Shown here: in pieces, positions 27,422 through 36,530 of the stretch
Numbering within the stretch: the stretch's first letter is position 1
How the letters are laid out: each line of letters starts with the position of its first letter
Made by a program: the position numbers and the translations under genes
Notes under the pieces: model-generated
Database searches by the model: none
Told to the model about the DNA's origin: nothing
The model's input: the letters and a program-made list of their open reading frames with translations, nothing else
Origin: UKL13-2 sp044229235
Lineage (GTDB): Bacteria > Pseudomonadota > Gammaproteobacteria > Burkholderiales > Usitatibacteraceae
Direction: 5' to 3'
DNA length: 64,000 bases
Assembly (NCBI GenBank): GCA_044229235.1
Contig: JBGATH010000001.1
Location: 62,001 to 126,000 of the forward strand

Positions 27422-28101
27422 CCATCCTTAATTTTGTTTGAACGCCATGATTGGGTGACGCTTTTCACCACGAGGTCTGTGGCGTTCGCAAGTGGTCCAA
27501 AGTCATGACTAAGTTTGATGCAGAAGAATTGCTTGTCAACTGCGTGCATCGTCGCGTGTCGAGGTTCAGGCTCCACACCAACGACAAATGACATTTTTAT
27601 CAGCAGTACTTCACCGGAGAGTATCGGCAGATCTGGCACGCCATCTCTTGATGGCTTTCCGCCGAGTAGCCGATAAAAATTGAGCGACCGCCCGTCTATC
27701 TCACGCTGTACGAGGTTGCATGCTTCAAGTTGGCAAATGACAGTCGAGCGTATTTCCGCTGGAAGGGCCGCTACCAGACTTAGCAGCACGACTTTCTCTA
27801 TTGGCTCCAATTCGACACCGGCGCGTAGCCACCTCGTCAACCGATTGCCAAATGTCGTTTTCAGTCGCTCGTTGTTGCCGCCTGCGATTGCAGACTCGGC
27901 GCCGGCGTTTGGCCTCAGTGAGCTGGCAAACAGATAGATGAAGGCCAGGCCCGCGGAAAAGGCGAACGAGCCCAATCGATACGATGCATCCATTCCGGCG
28001 GTTCCGCCCACAATGGCAACGACGAAACCCAGCACCGCAACCCAGGCAACAACCTTTAGCAGGGTCTGCGCAGCTTTCGCAAGGTTCCGTTCGTTCATCA
28101 T
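27418..28101 (-). CDS. Unrecognised membrane protein, AT-richer than its neighbours
   Basis: I do not recognise this protein. The 227 residues start with a cytoplasmic segment and two hydrophobic stretches (about 15-33 and 43-60), followed by a soluble region of about 165 residues containing GVELEPIEKVVLLSLVAALP and VICQLEACNLVQREIDG. The Met at 28101 is preferred since AAGG lies 7 bp upstream. Base composition is visibly more AT-rich than the genes on either side, and the ends touch scattered repeats (its stop lies in repeat copy B), which suggests acquisition by transfer. No catalytic motif, cysteine cluster or partner gene is seen. It could be an anchored sensor or an effector. Confidence 0.6.
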   Translation of the reverse strand: MMNERNLAKAAQTLLKVVAWVAVLGFVVAIVGGTAGMDASYRLGSFAFSAGLAFIYLFASSLRPNAGAESAIAGGNNERLKTTFGNRLTRWLRAGVELEPIEKVVLLSLVAALPAEIRSTVICQLEACNLVQREIDGRSLNFYRLLGGKPSRDGVPDLPILSGEVLLIKMSFVVGVEPEPRHATMHAVDKQFFCIKLSHDFGPLANATDLVVKSVTQSWRSNKIKDG

Positions 28102-28176
28102 TTCGTCGCCTTGCATTATGTTTGCAGCATCTTGTCTCGACGCTGTTTGTGCTTTGGCTCCGCCGGCATCGTGACA

Positions 28177-30000
28177 TCACCCCATCAACCACGCGTTGCG
28201 CCTTGCCTTCGCATCAATCGGTGTATCCGCCGTCGTCAGCGAGCAGATCTGCGCCGCTTGCGGCTGCAGGGCAACGTTGAAGGTCATGAGTTCATCGCGG
28301 CGGAACGCGGTGAAACTGACCACGGAACCCGCTGCGTAGGTTTTGATGCGCCGCTCCAGCGTGCCCGAGCTGACACGCAGGCCATCCACGGCCACGACAA
28401 TGTCGCCGGCCGAAAGGCCAGCCTGCTGGGCCGCGCCACCATCGAAAACCTGCGCGAGTCTGGCGTCGCCATTGGGCTCGCCGGCAACCTTGGCGCCGAA
28501 CGAAGCCGGTATCGCATCCTCGGCCTTGCTCTGGCCGGGGACTTTCCATTCCATGCCGATGGCGAAGCCGGCAAACAGGACGGCAATGTCCAGGTCGGTG
28601 GTACCCCGCACGGCCTGATCAAAAAATGACTTCAGGTCGATACCGGCAACTGCCGAAGCAACCGACTCAACGCCATCCTCCGGCACGCCGATTCCCGCCT
28701 TCCCGTACTGGTTCCAGAGCGCGCGCATCACATCGTCCAGCGATTTGCTGCCGCCGCTGTTCTGGCGAATGGTGAGGTCCAGCGCCAGCCCGATCATCGA
28801 GCCTTTCTGGTAGTAGCTGACGATGACGTTGGGCGAGTTCTCATCCTGCCGGTAGTACTTCACCCAGGCGTCGAAGCTCGATTCGGCCGCGCTTTGCTTG
28901 AGGCGCCCGCTGCGCGAGGTCACGCGGCCGATGTTCTCGGCAATCATTTCCAGATAGGTGAGCGGGTCGATCAGGCCGGTGCGCACCAGCGCGAGGTCAT
29001 CGTAGTAGCTGGTGAATCCCTCAAAGAACCAGAGCAGCCGCGTGTAGTCCTCGCGCGTCAGGTCGTAGGGCACGAAGGCCGCCGGCTTGATGCGTTTGAC
29101 GTTCCAGGTATGGAAATACTCGTGCGAGGCGAGACCGAGAAAACGCCGGTAACTGCTGCCGACTTTCTTTTCGCCGGCCTGCAGTGCCGTGGGGAGATCG
29201 TCGCGGTTGCAGATCAATGCCGTGGAAGCGCGGTGTTCCAGCCCGCCGTAGCCGTCGCCCACGGCCATCACCAGGAACCAGTATTCCGGCATCGGTGCCG
29301 CCGCGGTTTCCGGTTCGAACAGCTTGATCTGCCATTCGCAGAAGCGCTTGAAATCGGTACACAGGCGCGTCATGTCGGCGCGATGCCGGCCGGTGATGGC
29401 AATGTGATGGGTCACGCCACAGGCATCAAACGTGGCGTGGGTGAAGGTGCCCATCTCGACCGGGTGATCGATGAGCTCGTCATAGTTGGCGGCGGTAAAC
29501 GTGCCGAAGACTTTGGTCGCGTCCGCCGCGAGCGGGTTTGCCGAGGTCAGTGCCGTGGCCACGCGCCAGCCGGCATAGCGCTCTCCGGCCGGCGGCAAGA
29601 TCTCCACCTCACAGGCACGATCCTCATGTCCCAGCGCGACCAGAAACACGCTGGTGCCGTTGAAAAACCCATGGGTTTCGTCCAGGTGCGCCGCGCGAAC
29701 CGACAGGTCCCACGCGTAGACCTGGTAAGTCACCACCAGCGGCCCGTTGACGGGCGCGGCCTGCCAGGTGGCCTTGTCGATCTTGTCGATGGTGACCGCC
29801 TGGCCGTTGCTGGCCGCTGTCAACGTGACGATGTGGCGGGCGAACTCGCGGATCATGTAGCTGCCGGGTATCCACACCGGCAACATAAACCGCTGGCCCG
29901 CGGGGTACGGGTCGGCGATCGTCAGGGAGACTTCAAACAGGTGGGCGGCGGGATTGACCGGAACGATGCGGTACTTCGAAACTGGGGTGATCGATTTCAT
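28177..30000 (-). CDS. M61 family metallopeptidase (glycyl aminopeptidase type) with PDZ domain
   Basis: A 607-residue peptidase. Zinc site HEYFH at 293-297 followed by TWNVKR, and a downstream Glu327 in WFFEGFTSYYDD, the expected third ligand. The N-terminal beta-rich domain is at about 1-170 and a PDZ-like domain near 490-575 contains AQQAGLSAGDIVVAVDGLRV (core QQAGLSAGDIVVAVDG). Family members release N-terminal glycine or alanine from peptides. I see no signal peptide, so action in the cytoplasm is likely. It is divergent from the SBP 3-5 cluster, with 89 bp between starts, and could complete degradation of imported peptides. Confidence 0.9.
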   Translation of the reverse strand: MKSITPVSKYRIVPVNPAAHLFEVSLTIADPYPAGQRFMLPVWIPGSYMIREFARHIVTLTAASNGQAVTIDKIDKATWQAAPVNGPLVVTYQVYAWDLSVRAAHLDETHGFFNGTSVFLVALGHEDRACEVEILPPAGERYAGWRVATALTSANPLAADATKVFGTFTAANYDELIDHPVEMGTFTHATFDACGVTHHIAITGRHRADMTRLCTDFKRFCEWQIKLFEPETAAAPMPEYWFLVMAVGDGYGGLEHRASTALICNRDDLPTALQAGEKKVGSSYRRFLGLASHEYFHTWNVKRIKPAAFVPYDLTREDYTRLLWFFEGFTSYYDDLALVRTGLIDPLTYLEMIAENIGRVTSRSGRLKQSAAESSFDAWVKYYRQDENSPNVIVSYYQKGSMIGLALDLTIRQNSGGSKSLDDVMRALWNQYGKAGIGVPEDGVESVASAVAGIDLKSFFDQAVRGTTDLDIAVLFAGFAIGMEWKVPGQSKAEDAIPASFGAKVAGEPNGDARLAQVFDGGAAQQAGLSAGDIVVAVDGLRVSSGTLERRIKTYAAGSVVSFTAFRRDELMTFNVALQPQAAQICSLTTADTPIDAKARRNAWLMG

Positions 30001-30089
30001 GCCCCTAGGTTACCTAAAATTTCCCCGCTGCTACGATCACACCGTATGATTCAGACAAAATTCCCCACCAAAATTGCCGGAGCCGGTTT

Positions 30090-31697
30090 ATGAAGTCACG
30101 CGCGTTGTTTGCCACCATGGCCGTCGTATTCGCCTGCGGCATCGGGTTGATCCCGCAGGAGGCGTTGGCAAAAACGCTGCGCTGGTCCAGCCAGGGCGAT
30201 GTGTCCACGCACGATCCGCATGCGCAGAACGAGGCATTCAATAACCAGTTCAACGGCCAGATCTACGAACAGCTGCTGTCGCGCGACCGCAACATGAAAC
30301 CGGTTGCCTCGCTGGCCACCGAATGGCAGCAGACCTCGCCGACCACCTGGATATTCAAGTTGCGAAAAGGCGTGAAATGGCAGGACGGCTCGCCGTTCAC
30401 CGCCGACGATGTGGTGTTCTCGGTGCTGCGCTCGCAGGCCGATACCTCGAACATGAAGGTGTACGGCAACGCCATCGGCAAACCGCGGAAGATCGACGAC
30501 TACACCGTGGAGTTCACCACGCCGGTGCCCAACCCGGTGCTGCTGGACATGATCAGCGCCGGCAACATTTTCATGATGTCCAAGGCCTGGTGCCTGAAGA
30601 ACAAGGTCGAGAAGCCGCAGGACTACAAGGCCAAGGAAGAAACCTTTGCGGTGCGCAACGCCATGGGTACCGGGCCGTTCATGCTGGCGTCCCGCGAGCC
30701 GGATGTGAAGACGGTGCTGAAGAAGAACCCCAACTGGTGGGGCCTCAAGGAGGGCCGCTTCGAGGGCAACGTCGATGAAGTGGTGTACCGGCCCATCAAG
30801 CAGGCGGGCACGCGCGTGGCGGCACTGCTGTCGCGGGAAGTGGACCTGGTGCTCGATCCGCCGGTGCAGGATATCCAAAAACTCAAGCGAGAGGCATCAC
30901 TCAAGGTGGTCGAGGGGCGCGAGAACCGCATCATCTTCATTGGCATGGATCAGGCGCGCGACGAACTGCTGTACTCGAGCGTGAAGGGCAAGAACCCGTT
31001 CAAGGATCGGCGTGTGCGTCTCGCGCTGTATCAGGCGGTGGACGTGGATGCCATCAAGGTCAGCGTGATGCGCGGCCTGTCGGTGCCCACGGCGATCAAC
31101 GTTTCGAATCCGCTTGCCGCCGGCATTCCCGCGGCAATGGACAAGCGCTATCCGCTGGACCCGGCCGCGGCAAAAAAACTGCTGGCCGAAGCCGGCTACC
31201 CCAATGGCTTCACCGTGACGCTGGACTGTCCCAACGACCGTTACGTCAACGACGAGAAAATCTGCGTGGCGCTGGCCGGCATGTGGGCGAGGATCGGTGT
31301 GACGGTGCGAGTCAATGCCATTCCCAAGGCCAACTACTTTCCAAAGGTGCAGAACCTCGATACCAGCATGTTCATGCTTGGCTGGGGCGGCGCGACCACC
31401 GACGCCATCTTTACGCTCAAGCCGGTGCTGCACAGCCGTAACGACAAGGGTGCCGGCGAATACAACTGGGGCAATTACAAGGTCGCCGCGCTCGACGACC
31501 TGATCGACCGGGCCGAAGGCGAGACCGACGCGAAGAAACGGCAGGAGATGATCAATGCCGCGATGAAATTGCACCACGACGAAATATTGCACATCCCGCT
31601 GCACCTGCAGGTGATCCCGTGGGTGTCGTCGGCCGGCGTGACGGTGGTGCATCGGCCGGACAACTGGCTGGAAACAGCCTGGGTGAAAATGAAGTAG
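30090..31697 (+). CDS. Peptide ABC transporter substrate-binding protein, SBP 3 (family 5)
   Basis: Binding protein of 535 residues with signal peptide MKSRALFATMAVVFACGIGL and cleavage near ALA-K. The mature part starts KTLRWSSQGDVSTHDPHAQN; later features are SPFTADDVVFSVLRSQAD, NAMGTGPFMLASREPD and a C-terminal HLQVIPWVSSAGVTVVHRPD. GGAG precedes the ATG. It is the first of three tandem SBP genes with no permease or ATPase genes alongside, so it probably feeds the DppBCDF complex encoded at 9-13 kb or an unseen transporter. It resembles SBP 2 (14752-16350) more than SBP 1 by eye. Confidence 0.9.
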   Translation: MKSRALFATMAVVFACGIGLIPQEALAKTLRWSSQGDVSTHDPHAQNEAFNNQFNGQIYEQLLSRDRNMKPVASLATEWQQTSPTTWIFKLRKGVKWQDGSPFTADDVVFSVLRSQADTSNMKVYGNAIGKPRKIDDYTVEFTTPVPNPVLLDMISAGNIFMMSKAWCLKNKVEKPQDYKAKEETFAVRNAMGTGPFMLASREPDVKTVLKKNPNWWGLKEGRFEGNVDEVVYRPIKQAGTRVAALLSREVDLVLDPPVQDIQKLKREASLKVVEGRENRIIFIGMDQARDELLYSSVKGKNPFKDRRVRLALYQAVDVDAIKVSVMRGLSVPTAINVSNPLAAGIPAAMDKRYPLDPAAAKKLLAEAGYPNGFTVTLDCPNDRYVNDEKICVALAGMWARIGVTVRVNAIPKANYFPKVQNLDTSMFMLGWGGATTDAIFTLKPVLHSRNDKGAGEYNWGNYKVAALDDLIDRAEGETDAKKRQEMINAAMKLHHDEILHIPLHLQVIPWVSSAGVTVVHRPDNWLETAWVKMK

Positions 31698-31800
31698 CGT
31701 TGCCGCCAAAGCCTGGCGGGTGAGGGGCCGGTGGTTCGCCGGCCTTGCCGTTTCCGGTGGGCGCGTCGCGCTTGCCGTAGCCACTTGAGGGGAGGAAGGC

Positions 31801-33405
31801 ATGGGAAGAATCGCAAGACTGGTCTGTGCGCTGCTGATGCTGGCATTGCCACTGGTCACAAGCATGGCGAGCCACGCCAAGAATTTCCGCTGGGCCTCGC
31901 AGGGGGATGCCGCCACGCTGGACCCGCACAGTCAAAACGAGACGTTCAACAACAGCCTCAACAACCTCGTTTACGAATATCTGGTAATGCGCGACCGGAA
32001 GGAGTTCGGCAAGTTCGTGCCGGGGCTGGCGCTGTCGTGGACCAACACGGCGCCCACCATTTGGATCTTCAAGCTGCGGCCCGGGGTGAAGTTTCACGAC
32101 GGCACGCCCTTCACTGCCGACGATGTGGTGTTTTCGTTCAACCGGGCGCGTGAATCGACCGTCACATTCCGCCTGTATTCCACCCAGTCGGGCATGCCGC
32201 GCAAGATCGATGACCTGACCGTCGAATTCACCACACCCGTCCCCAACCCGGTGATGCTCGACACCATCGCCAACATCATGATCATGAGCCGCGCCTGGTG
32301 CGAGAAAAACGGCGTGGTCAAACCGCTCGACTACATCAAGAAGGAAGAGTCCTTCGCCACGCGCAATGCCATGGGCACCGGCCCCTACCGCCTGGTGGCC
32401 TGGGAGCAGGGCGTGAAGCTGACGCATCGCAAGAACAACGACTGGTGGGGAGTCAAGGCCGGCTACTACACGGGTAACGTCGAGAGCATCGATTACCGCC
32501 CCATCAGCAACGGCGCGACGCGTATGGCGGCGCTCAAATCGGGCGAACTCGATTTCGTGCTGGACCCCTCGGTTCAGGACGTGATCCGCCTGCGCAGCGA
32601 CCCGGACGTGAAAATCTGGGAAGGGGAGGAGACGCGCCTCATCTACCTGGGCTTCGACCAGGCGCGCAAGGAGTTGCTGTACTCGGATGTGAAGGGCAAG
32701 AATCCGTTCAAGGACCGGCGCGTGCGGCAGGCGCTCTACCAGGCGATCGACATCGACGCGCTGAAGTCGTCGGTGATGCGCGGCCTGTCAGTGCCGACCG
32801 CGATCCCGCTGCCGGGCGGGTTGGCCGCCGGCGTGCCGGCCAGTTACGACCAGCGTCCGGCCTACAGCCCGGCGGCGGCGAAGAAGCTGCTGGCCGAGGC
32901 GGGCTATCCCAACGGCTTCGCCTTCACCATGCATTGCCCGAATGATCGCTACATCAACGACGAGAAACTGTGCGTGGCCATCGCCGCCATGTGGGCCAAG
33001 GTGGGCATCAATACCCGCGTGGAAGCGATGACCAAGGCGAACTTCTTTCCCAAGGTGCAGAACCACGACAGCAGTGCCCACCTGGCCGGTTGGGGCGGGG
33101 CGGCAACCGACGCCATCTTCATCCTCAAGCCGGTCATGCATTGCCGCGACGGCAAGGGCGCGGGCGAATCCAACTATGGCGATGCCTGCAATCCGGAACT
33201 CGACGCGCTCATCGACAAGCTGGAAGGCGAAATGAATCCGGTCGAGCGCCAGCAGATGATCAACCGCGCCACTAAACTGATGCAGGATGAGGTGCATGTC
33301 ATTCCACTGCACCGGCAGATGATTCCCTGGGCTTCGCGCAAGAACATCAGCGTGGTGCATCGGCCCAATAACGCGCTGTGGATGCCGTGGACCGTCGTCA
33401 AATGA
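31801..33405 (+). CDS. Peptide ABC transporter substrate-binding protein, SBP 4 (family 5)
   Basis: Binding protein of 534 residues. Strong ribosome binding site (GGGGAGGAAGG) before the ATG, signal peptide MGRIARLVCALLMLALPLVT with cleavage near SHA-K. The mature start NFRWASQGDAATLDPHSQN, KFHDGTPFTADDVVFSFNRA and the C-terminal MIPWASRKNISVVHRPNN match SBP 5 closely, so 4 and 5 look like the most recent duplication. The 103-bp gap after SBP 3 contains a short GC-rich inverted repeat near 31722-31740. Its stop overlaps the SBP 5 start (ATGA). Confidence 0.9.
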   Translation: MGRIARLVCALLMLALPLVTSMASHAKNFRWASQGDAATLDPHSQNETFNNSLNNLVYEYLVMRDRKEFGKFVPGLALSWTNTAPTIWIFKLRPGVKFHDGTPFTADDVVFSFNRARESTVTFRLYSTQSGMPRKIDDLTVEFTTPVPNPVMLDTIANIMIMSRAWCEKNGVVKPLDYIKKEESFATRNAMGTGPYRLVAWEQGVKLTHRKNNDWWGVKAGYYTGNVESIDYRPISNGATRMAALKSGELDFVLDPSVQDVIRLRSDPDVKIWEGEETRLIYLGFDQARKELLYSDVKGKNPFKDRRVRQALYQAIDIDALKSSVMRGLSVPTAIPLPGGLAAGVPASYDQRPAYSPAAAKKLLAEAGYPNGFAFTMHCPNDRYINDEKLCVAIAAMWAKVGINTRVEAMTKANFFPKVQNHDSSAHLAGWGGAATDAIFILKPVMHCRDGKGAGESNYGDACNPELDALIDKLEGEMNPVERQQMINRATKLMQDEVHVIPLHRQMIPWASRKNISVVHRPNNALWMPWTVVK

Positions 33406-35024
33406 GACCTTCTGCCCGCGCTGGCGCCGTGATGCGCATTGCCTGCATGTTGCTGGCAGGGGCGGTCATGTTGTCGGCAGTTGCGGCCCAGGCCCAGGCC
33501 AAAATCCTGCGCTGGTCTTCGCAGGGCGATGTGACCACGCTCGATCCGCACAGCAACAACGAAGGCGTCAACAATCACATCAACAACATGGTGTACGAGT
33601 ATCTGGTGCGCCGCGACAGAGACGACTTCAACAAGTTTGTGCCCGGGCTCGCAGTGTCGTGGACCAATCCGACGCCAAACACCTGGATCTTCAAGCTGCG
33701 GCAGGGCGTGAAGTTTCATGACGGCACGCCGTTCACGGCGGACGATGTGGTGTTCTCCTTCGACCGCGCGCTCCTGTCCACCGGCACCTTCAGCCTGTAT
33801 TCACGACAGGCCGGCAAGGCGCGCAAGATCGACACCCACACGGTGGAGTTTGTCGCCGAGGTGCCCAACCCGGTAATGATGACCACGCTGGTCACGCTCA
33901 TGGTGGTGAGCAAGAACTGGTGCGAGAAGCACGGCGTGGTGCGCGCGGTGGACTTCAGGAAGCGCGAGGAATCCTACGCCACGCGTAACGCCATGGGCAC
34001 CGGGCCCTTCATCCTCGTCGCGCGTGAACCGGGCGTGAAAATCACCCATCGCAAGAATCCCGACTGGTGGGGCATCAAGGCGGGCCTGTTCACCGGCAAT
34101 GCGGACGTCATCGAATACCGGCCCATCGTCAATGCCGCCACGCGCATGGCGGCACTGAAGACCGGTGAGCTCGATTTCGTGCTCGATCCCTCCCTGCAGG
34201 ATGTGTTGCGACTCAAGTCCGACCCGGACATCCGCATCTGGGAGGGCGAGGAATTGCGCATGATTTATGTCGGCTTTGACCAGTCGCGCAGCGAGCTGCT
34301 GTATTCGGACGTGAAGGGCAGGAATCCGTTCAAGGACCGGCGCGTACGACTGGCGCTCTACCAGGCGATCGACATCAATGCCATCAAGACACAGGTGATG
34401 CGCGGCAAGTCGGTGCCGACCGGATTACCTTGGCCCGGCGGCCGCGCCATCGGCCTGCCGCCGGAAACCGAGGCACGCCCGCCCTACGATGTTGCGCGCG
34501 CGCGGCAGCTGCTGGCCGAAGCCGGCTACCCGAAGGGCTTCGGCTTCACGCTGAACTGCCCCAATGACCGCTACGTGAACGACGAGAAAATCTGCATCGC
34601 GCTGGCCGCCATGTGGGCAAAGATCGGCCTGAATGTGCGCGTCGATTCGATGGCCAAGGCCAATTTTTTCCAGAAGCTGCTGAACTCGGATACCAGTGCC
34701 TATCTCGCCGGCTGGGGCGGCAGTCCGGAAGCGATCTTCACCATGAAGCCCGTCCTGCACAGCAAGGACAGCCGCGGCAATGGCGAATCAAACTATGGCA
34801 ATCACGGCAATCCGCAACTCGATGCGCTGATCGACCAGCTGGAGGGTGAGATGGATCGGCCGACGCGGCTGGAAATGACGGCGCGTATCACCAAGCTGGT
34901 TCAGGACGATGTGGTGATTATTCCGCTGCACCGCCAGGTCATCCCCTGGGCATCGCGGCGCAACGTGGAGGTGATCCACCGTCCCGACAATCTGCTGCCG
35001 CTGATCTGGGTAACGATCAAATAG
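33402..35024 (+). CDS. Peptide ABC transporter substrate-binding protein, SBP 5 (family 5)
   Basis: Binding protein of about 540 residues. The ATG at 33402 overlaps the SBP 4 stop, giving MRPSARAGAVMRIACML and a signal peptide cleaved near AQA-K; a second Met ten codons on (33432) would give a more compact signal peptide. The mature start KILRWSSQGDVTTLDPHSNN, CPNDRYVNDEKICIALAAMW and PWASRRNVEVIHRPDN follow the family. As the last of three SBPs it shows repeated duplication of the same module, presumably to widen the range of peptides captured. Confidence 0.9.
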   Translation: MRPSARAGAVMRIACMLLAGAVMLSAVAAQAQAKILRWSSQGDVTTLDPHSNNEGVNNHINNMVYEYLVRRDRDDFNKFVPGLAVSWTNPTPNTWIFKLRQGVKFHDGTPFTADDVVFSFDRALLSTGTFSLYSRQAGKARKIDTHTVEFVAEVPNPVMMTTLVTLMVVSKNWCEKHGVVRAVDFRKREESYATRNAMGTGPFILVAREPGVKITHRKNPDWWGIKAGLFTGNADVIEYRPIVNAATRMAALKTGELDFVLDPSLQDVLRLKSDPDIRIWEGEELRMIYVGFDQSRSELLYSDVKGRNPFKDRRVRLALYQAIDINAIKTQVMRGKSVPTGLPWPGGRAIGLPPETEARPPYDVARARQLLAEAGYPKGFGFTLNCPNDRYVNDEKICIALAAMWAKIGLNVRVDSMAKANFFQKLLNSDTSAYLAGWGGSPEAIFTMKPVLHSKDSRGNGESNYGNHGNPQLDALIDQLEGEMDRPTRLEMTARITKLVQDDVVIIPLHRQVIPWASRRNVEVIHRPDNLLPLIWVTIK

Positions 35025-35072
35025 CGGTTTGTTGTTGCCAGTCGATCAGGCAACTGGATTGCAATCGGCCGA

Positions 35073-35160
35073 GTTCCTTCCCCGGCGAAGGCCGGGGCCC
35101 AATTTTTACTTACCTCAGATGCCAACTTGGACCCCGGCCTCCGCCGGGGCGGGTCAAGTT
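35073..35160. repeat. Inverted pair of CCCCGGCGnAGGCCGGGG motifs
   Basis: Two facing copies of a GC-rich motif: CTTCCCCGGCGAAGGCCGGG on the left (from about 35078) and, on the opposite strand, GCCCCGGCGGAGGCCGGGG on the right, each a small hairpin itself, separated by about 30 bp including TTTTTACTTACC. The left hairpin followed by CCCAATTTTT could end SBP 5 transcription. The motif is of the kind scattered through many GC-rich genomes. Confidence 0.55.
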
Positions 35161-35187
35161 TCCCCAGCCAACGGGTTTGCATCCGGA

Positions 35188-35616
35188 TCAATTGAGAAAT
35201 CGCACCGCGATCCAGGTCCAGCCGCCGGCCAGCAACACGTACCGCGCGAATTTGCCCACCGCCATCAGCAGCAGGCTGATCCACACGTTGAGTCGCAGCC
35301 AACCGGCCACCACGCACAACGCATCGCCGACCACCGGCACCCACGACAGCAGCAGCGCCCATTCGCCGTGGCGCTGCAGCCATTGCAGGGCGCGCGAATC
35401 GAGTTTGCGCGGCAGCAGCCGGCCGATGAGGTAGGAAGTCATGCCGCCGAGCGTGTTGGCAAGCGTGGCGATCACGATGGCTTGCCAGAACAGTTGCGGA
35501 TACTTTGCGAGCACGCCGACCAGCACGATTTCGGAATTGCCGGGCAGCAGCGTGGCCGAGAGGAAGGCGGAGGCAGCGAGTCCCCACAGGCCGGCATCGG
35601 GCGAAAAATCGAACAT
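35188..35616 (-). CDS. YqaA-family (DedA-like) inner membrane protein
   Basis: A 142-residue membrane protein with about four hydrophobic segments. Seen: FLSATLLPGNSEIVL, ANTLGGMTSYLIGRLLP and FARYVLLAGGW, which follow the YqaA/SNARE-associated (DedA) pattern. DedA proteins are linked to lipid carrier transport and membrane homeostasis; the short YqaA group is uncharacterised. It lies 74 bp downstream of phhA on the same strand with a 66-bp repeat between them. It begins MFDFSPDAGLWGLAAS and ends WTWIAVRFLN, giving the usual YqaA length. Confidence 0.85.
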   Translation of the reverse strand: MFDFSPDAGLWGLAASAFLSATLLPGNSEIVLVGVLAKYPQLFWQAIVIATLANTLGGMTSYLIGRLLPRKLDSRALQWLQRHGEWALLLSWVPVVGDALCVVAGWLRLNVWISLLLMAVGKFARYVLLAGGWTWIAVRFLN

Positions 35617-35639
35617 GGCTGGTATGGCGCCGCATGGCC

Positions 35640-35705
35640 AAACTCAAGCACTGGTGCGCCTCGCGGGGCAAAAATGCCCTGGGGGGCGCGTCAATGCTGG
35701 AGTTT
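35640..35705 (+). repeat. 66-bp hairpin repeat, copy 5 (overlaps the end of phhA)
   Basis: Full-length copy with arms AAACTCAAGCACTGGTGCG and CGCGTCAATGCTGGAGTTT. Its right end supplies the last four codons and the stop of phhA (35691 on). The hairpin lies between phhA and the yqaA-like gene and may lower transcription of the latter. Confidence 0.88.
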
Positions 35706-36530
35706 GATCAGCTGGTCCTCGGCGATGGTCTCGTTGGCGGCGAGGTCGCGACGGGTGCGCAGTTCGGCGTAGTACGGCGTGAAGTCCGGTGCCGTGGCAT
35801 CGAACAGTTCCTGGAAACTGTCGATCACGAAGTAGGTTTCTTGGAAGGTGTCGATCTTGTAGTTCGATTGCATCACACGCATCAGGTCAAAGCGGATGCG
35901 GTGTGGCTTCGGGCTCTCGATGCAGTAGGGCAATTCGCCGGCGGAGGAAAGAATTCCCGCGCCGTAGGTGCGCAAACCCTTCGGCGTGCGGATCAGGCCA
36001 AACTCCACCGTGTACCAATAGAGCCGCGCCAGATAGTCGAGGGCATTGAGTCCCTTGGCCTTCACGCCACCCTTGCCGTAGGCCTCGAGATAATCGGCGA
36101 ACACCTTGTTGAACAGCAGCGGCACGTGGCCGAAGAAGTCGTGGAAGATGTCCGGCTCGACGATGTATTCAAATTCTTCCGGCTTGCGAATCCACACCGA
36201 CACCGGGAAGCGGCGATTGGCCAGATGGGTGAAGAACACGTCGTCCGGCAACAGGCCCGGCACCGCGACCAGCGTCCAGCCGGTGGCGGCCATGAGCTTG
36301 ACGTTGATTTCGTCAAAACGCGGGATGCCGCTGCTGAAATTCAGCGCAGCCAGCACATCGCAGAATTCATCGCAGCCGTATCTGGGTACCAGCACCGACT
36401 GGCGCGCATAGAGCCGCCGCCATAAATCCTGCTCGGCTTCGGTATAGCGCGAATAATCCTGGTCGACCGTGTAGTCGGGCCGGATGTGGGTGTAGTCGCC
36501 GCGCAGGGCGTGATCGGTTTGGCCGGCCAC
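35691..36530 (-). CDS. phhA: Phenylalanine 4-monooxygenase
   Basis: Converts phenylalanine to tyrosine using tetrahydropterin, non-haem iron and oxygen. The start is a GTG at 36530 that shares one base with the fahA stop and has GGGAGC about 5 bp upstream, giving 279 residues, the normal bacterial length; the longer Met-initiated frame runs through fahA. Iron ligands His130 and His135 (FHDFFGH) and Glu176 (YTVEFG) are present, along with WYTVEFGLI and TPKGLRTYGAGILSS. It is the last gene of the hppD-hmgA-fahA-phhA operon. The final residues KLQH come from repeat copy 5, so the native C-terminus may have been altered. Confidence 0.95.
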   Translation of the reverse strand: MAGQTDHALRGDYTHIRPDYTVDQDYSRYTEAEQDLWRRLYARQSVLVPRYGCDEFCDVLAALNFSSGIPRFDEINVKLMAATGWTLVAVPGLLPDDVFFTHLANRRFPVSVWIRKPEEFEYIVEPDIFHDFFGHVPLLFNKVFADYLEAYGKGGVKAKGLNALDYLARLYWYTVEFGLIRTPKGLRTYGAGILSSAGELPYCIESPKPHRIRFDLMRVMQSNYKIDTFQETYFVIDSFQELFDATAPDFTPYYAELRTRRDLAANETIAEDQLIKLQH

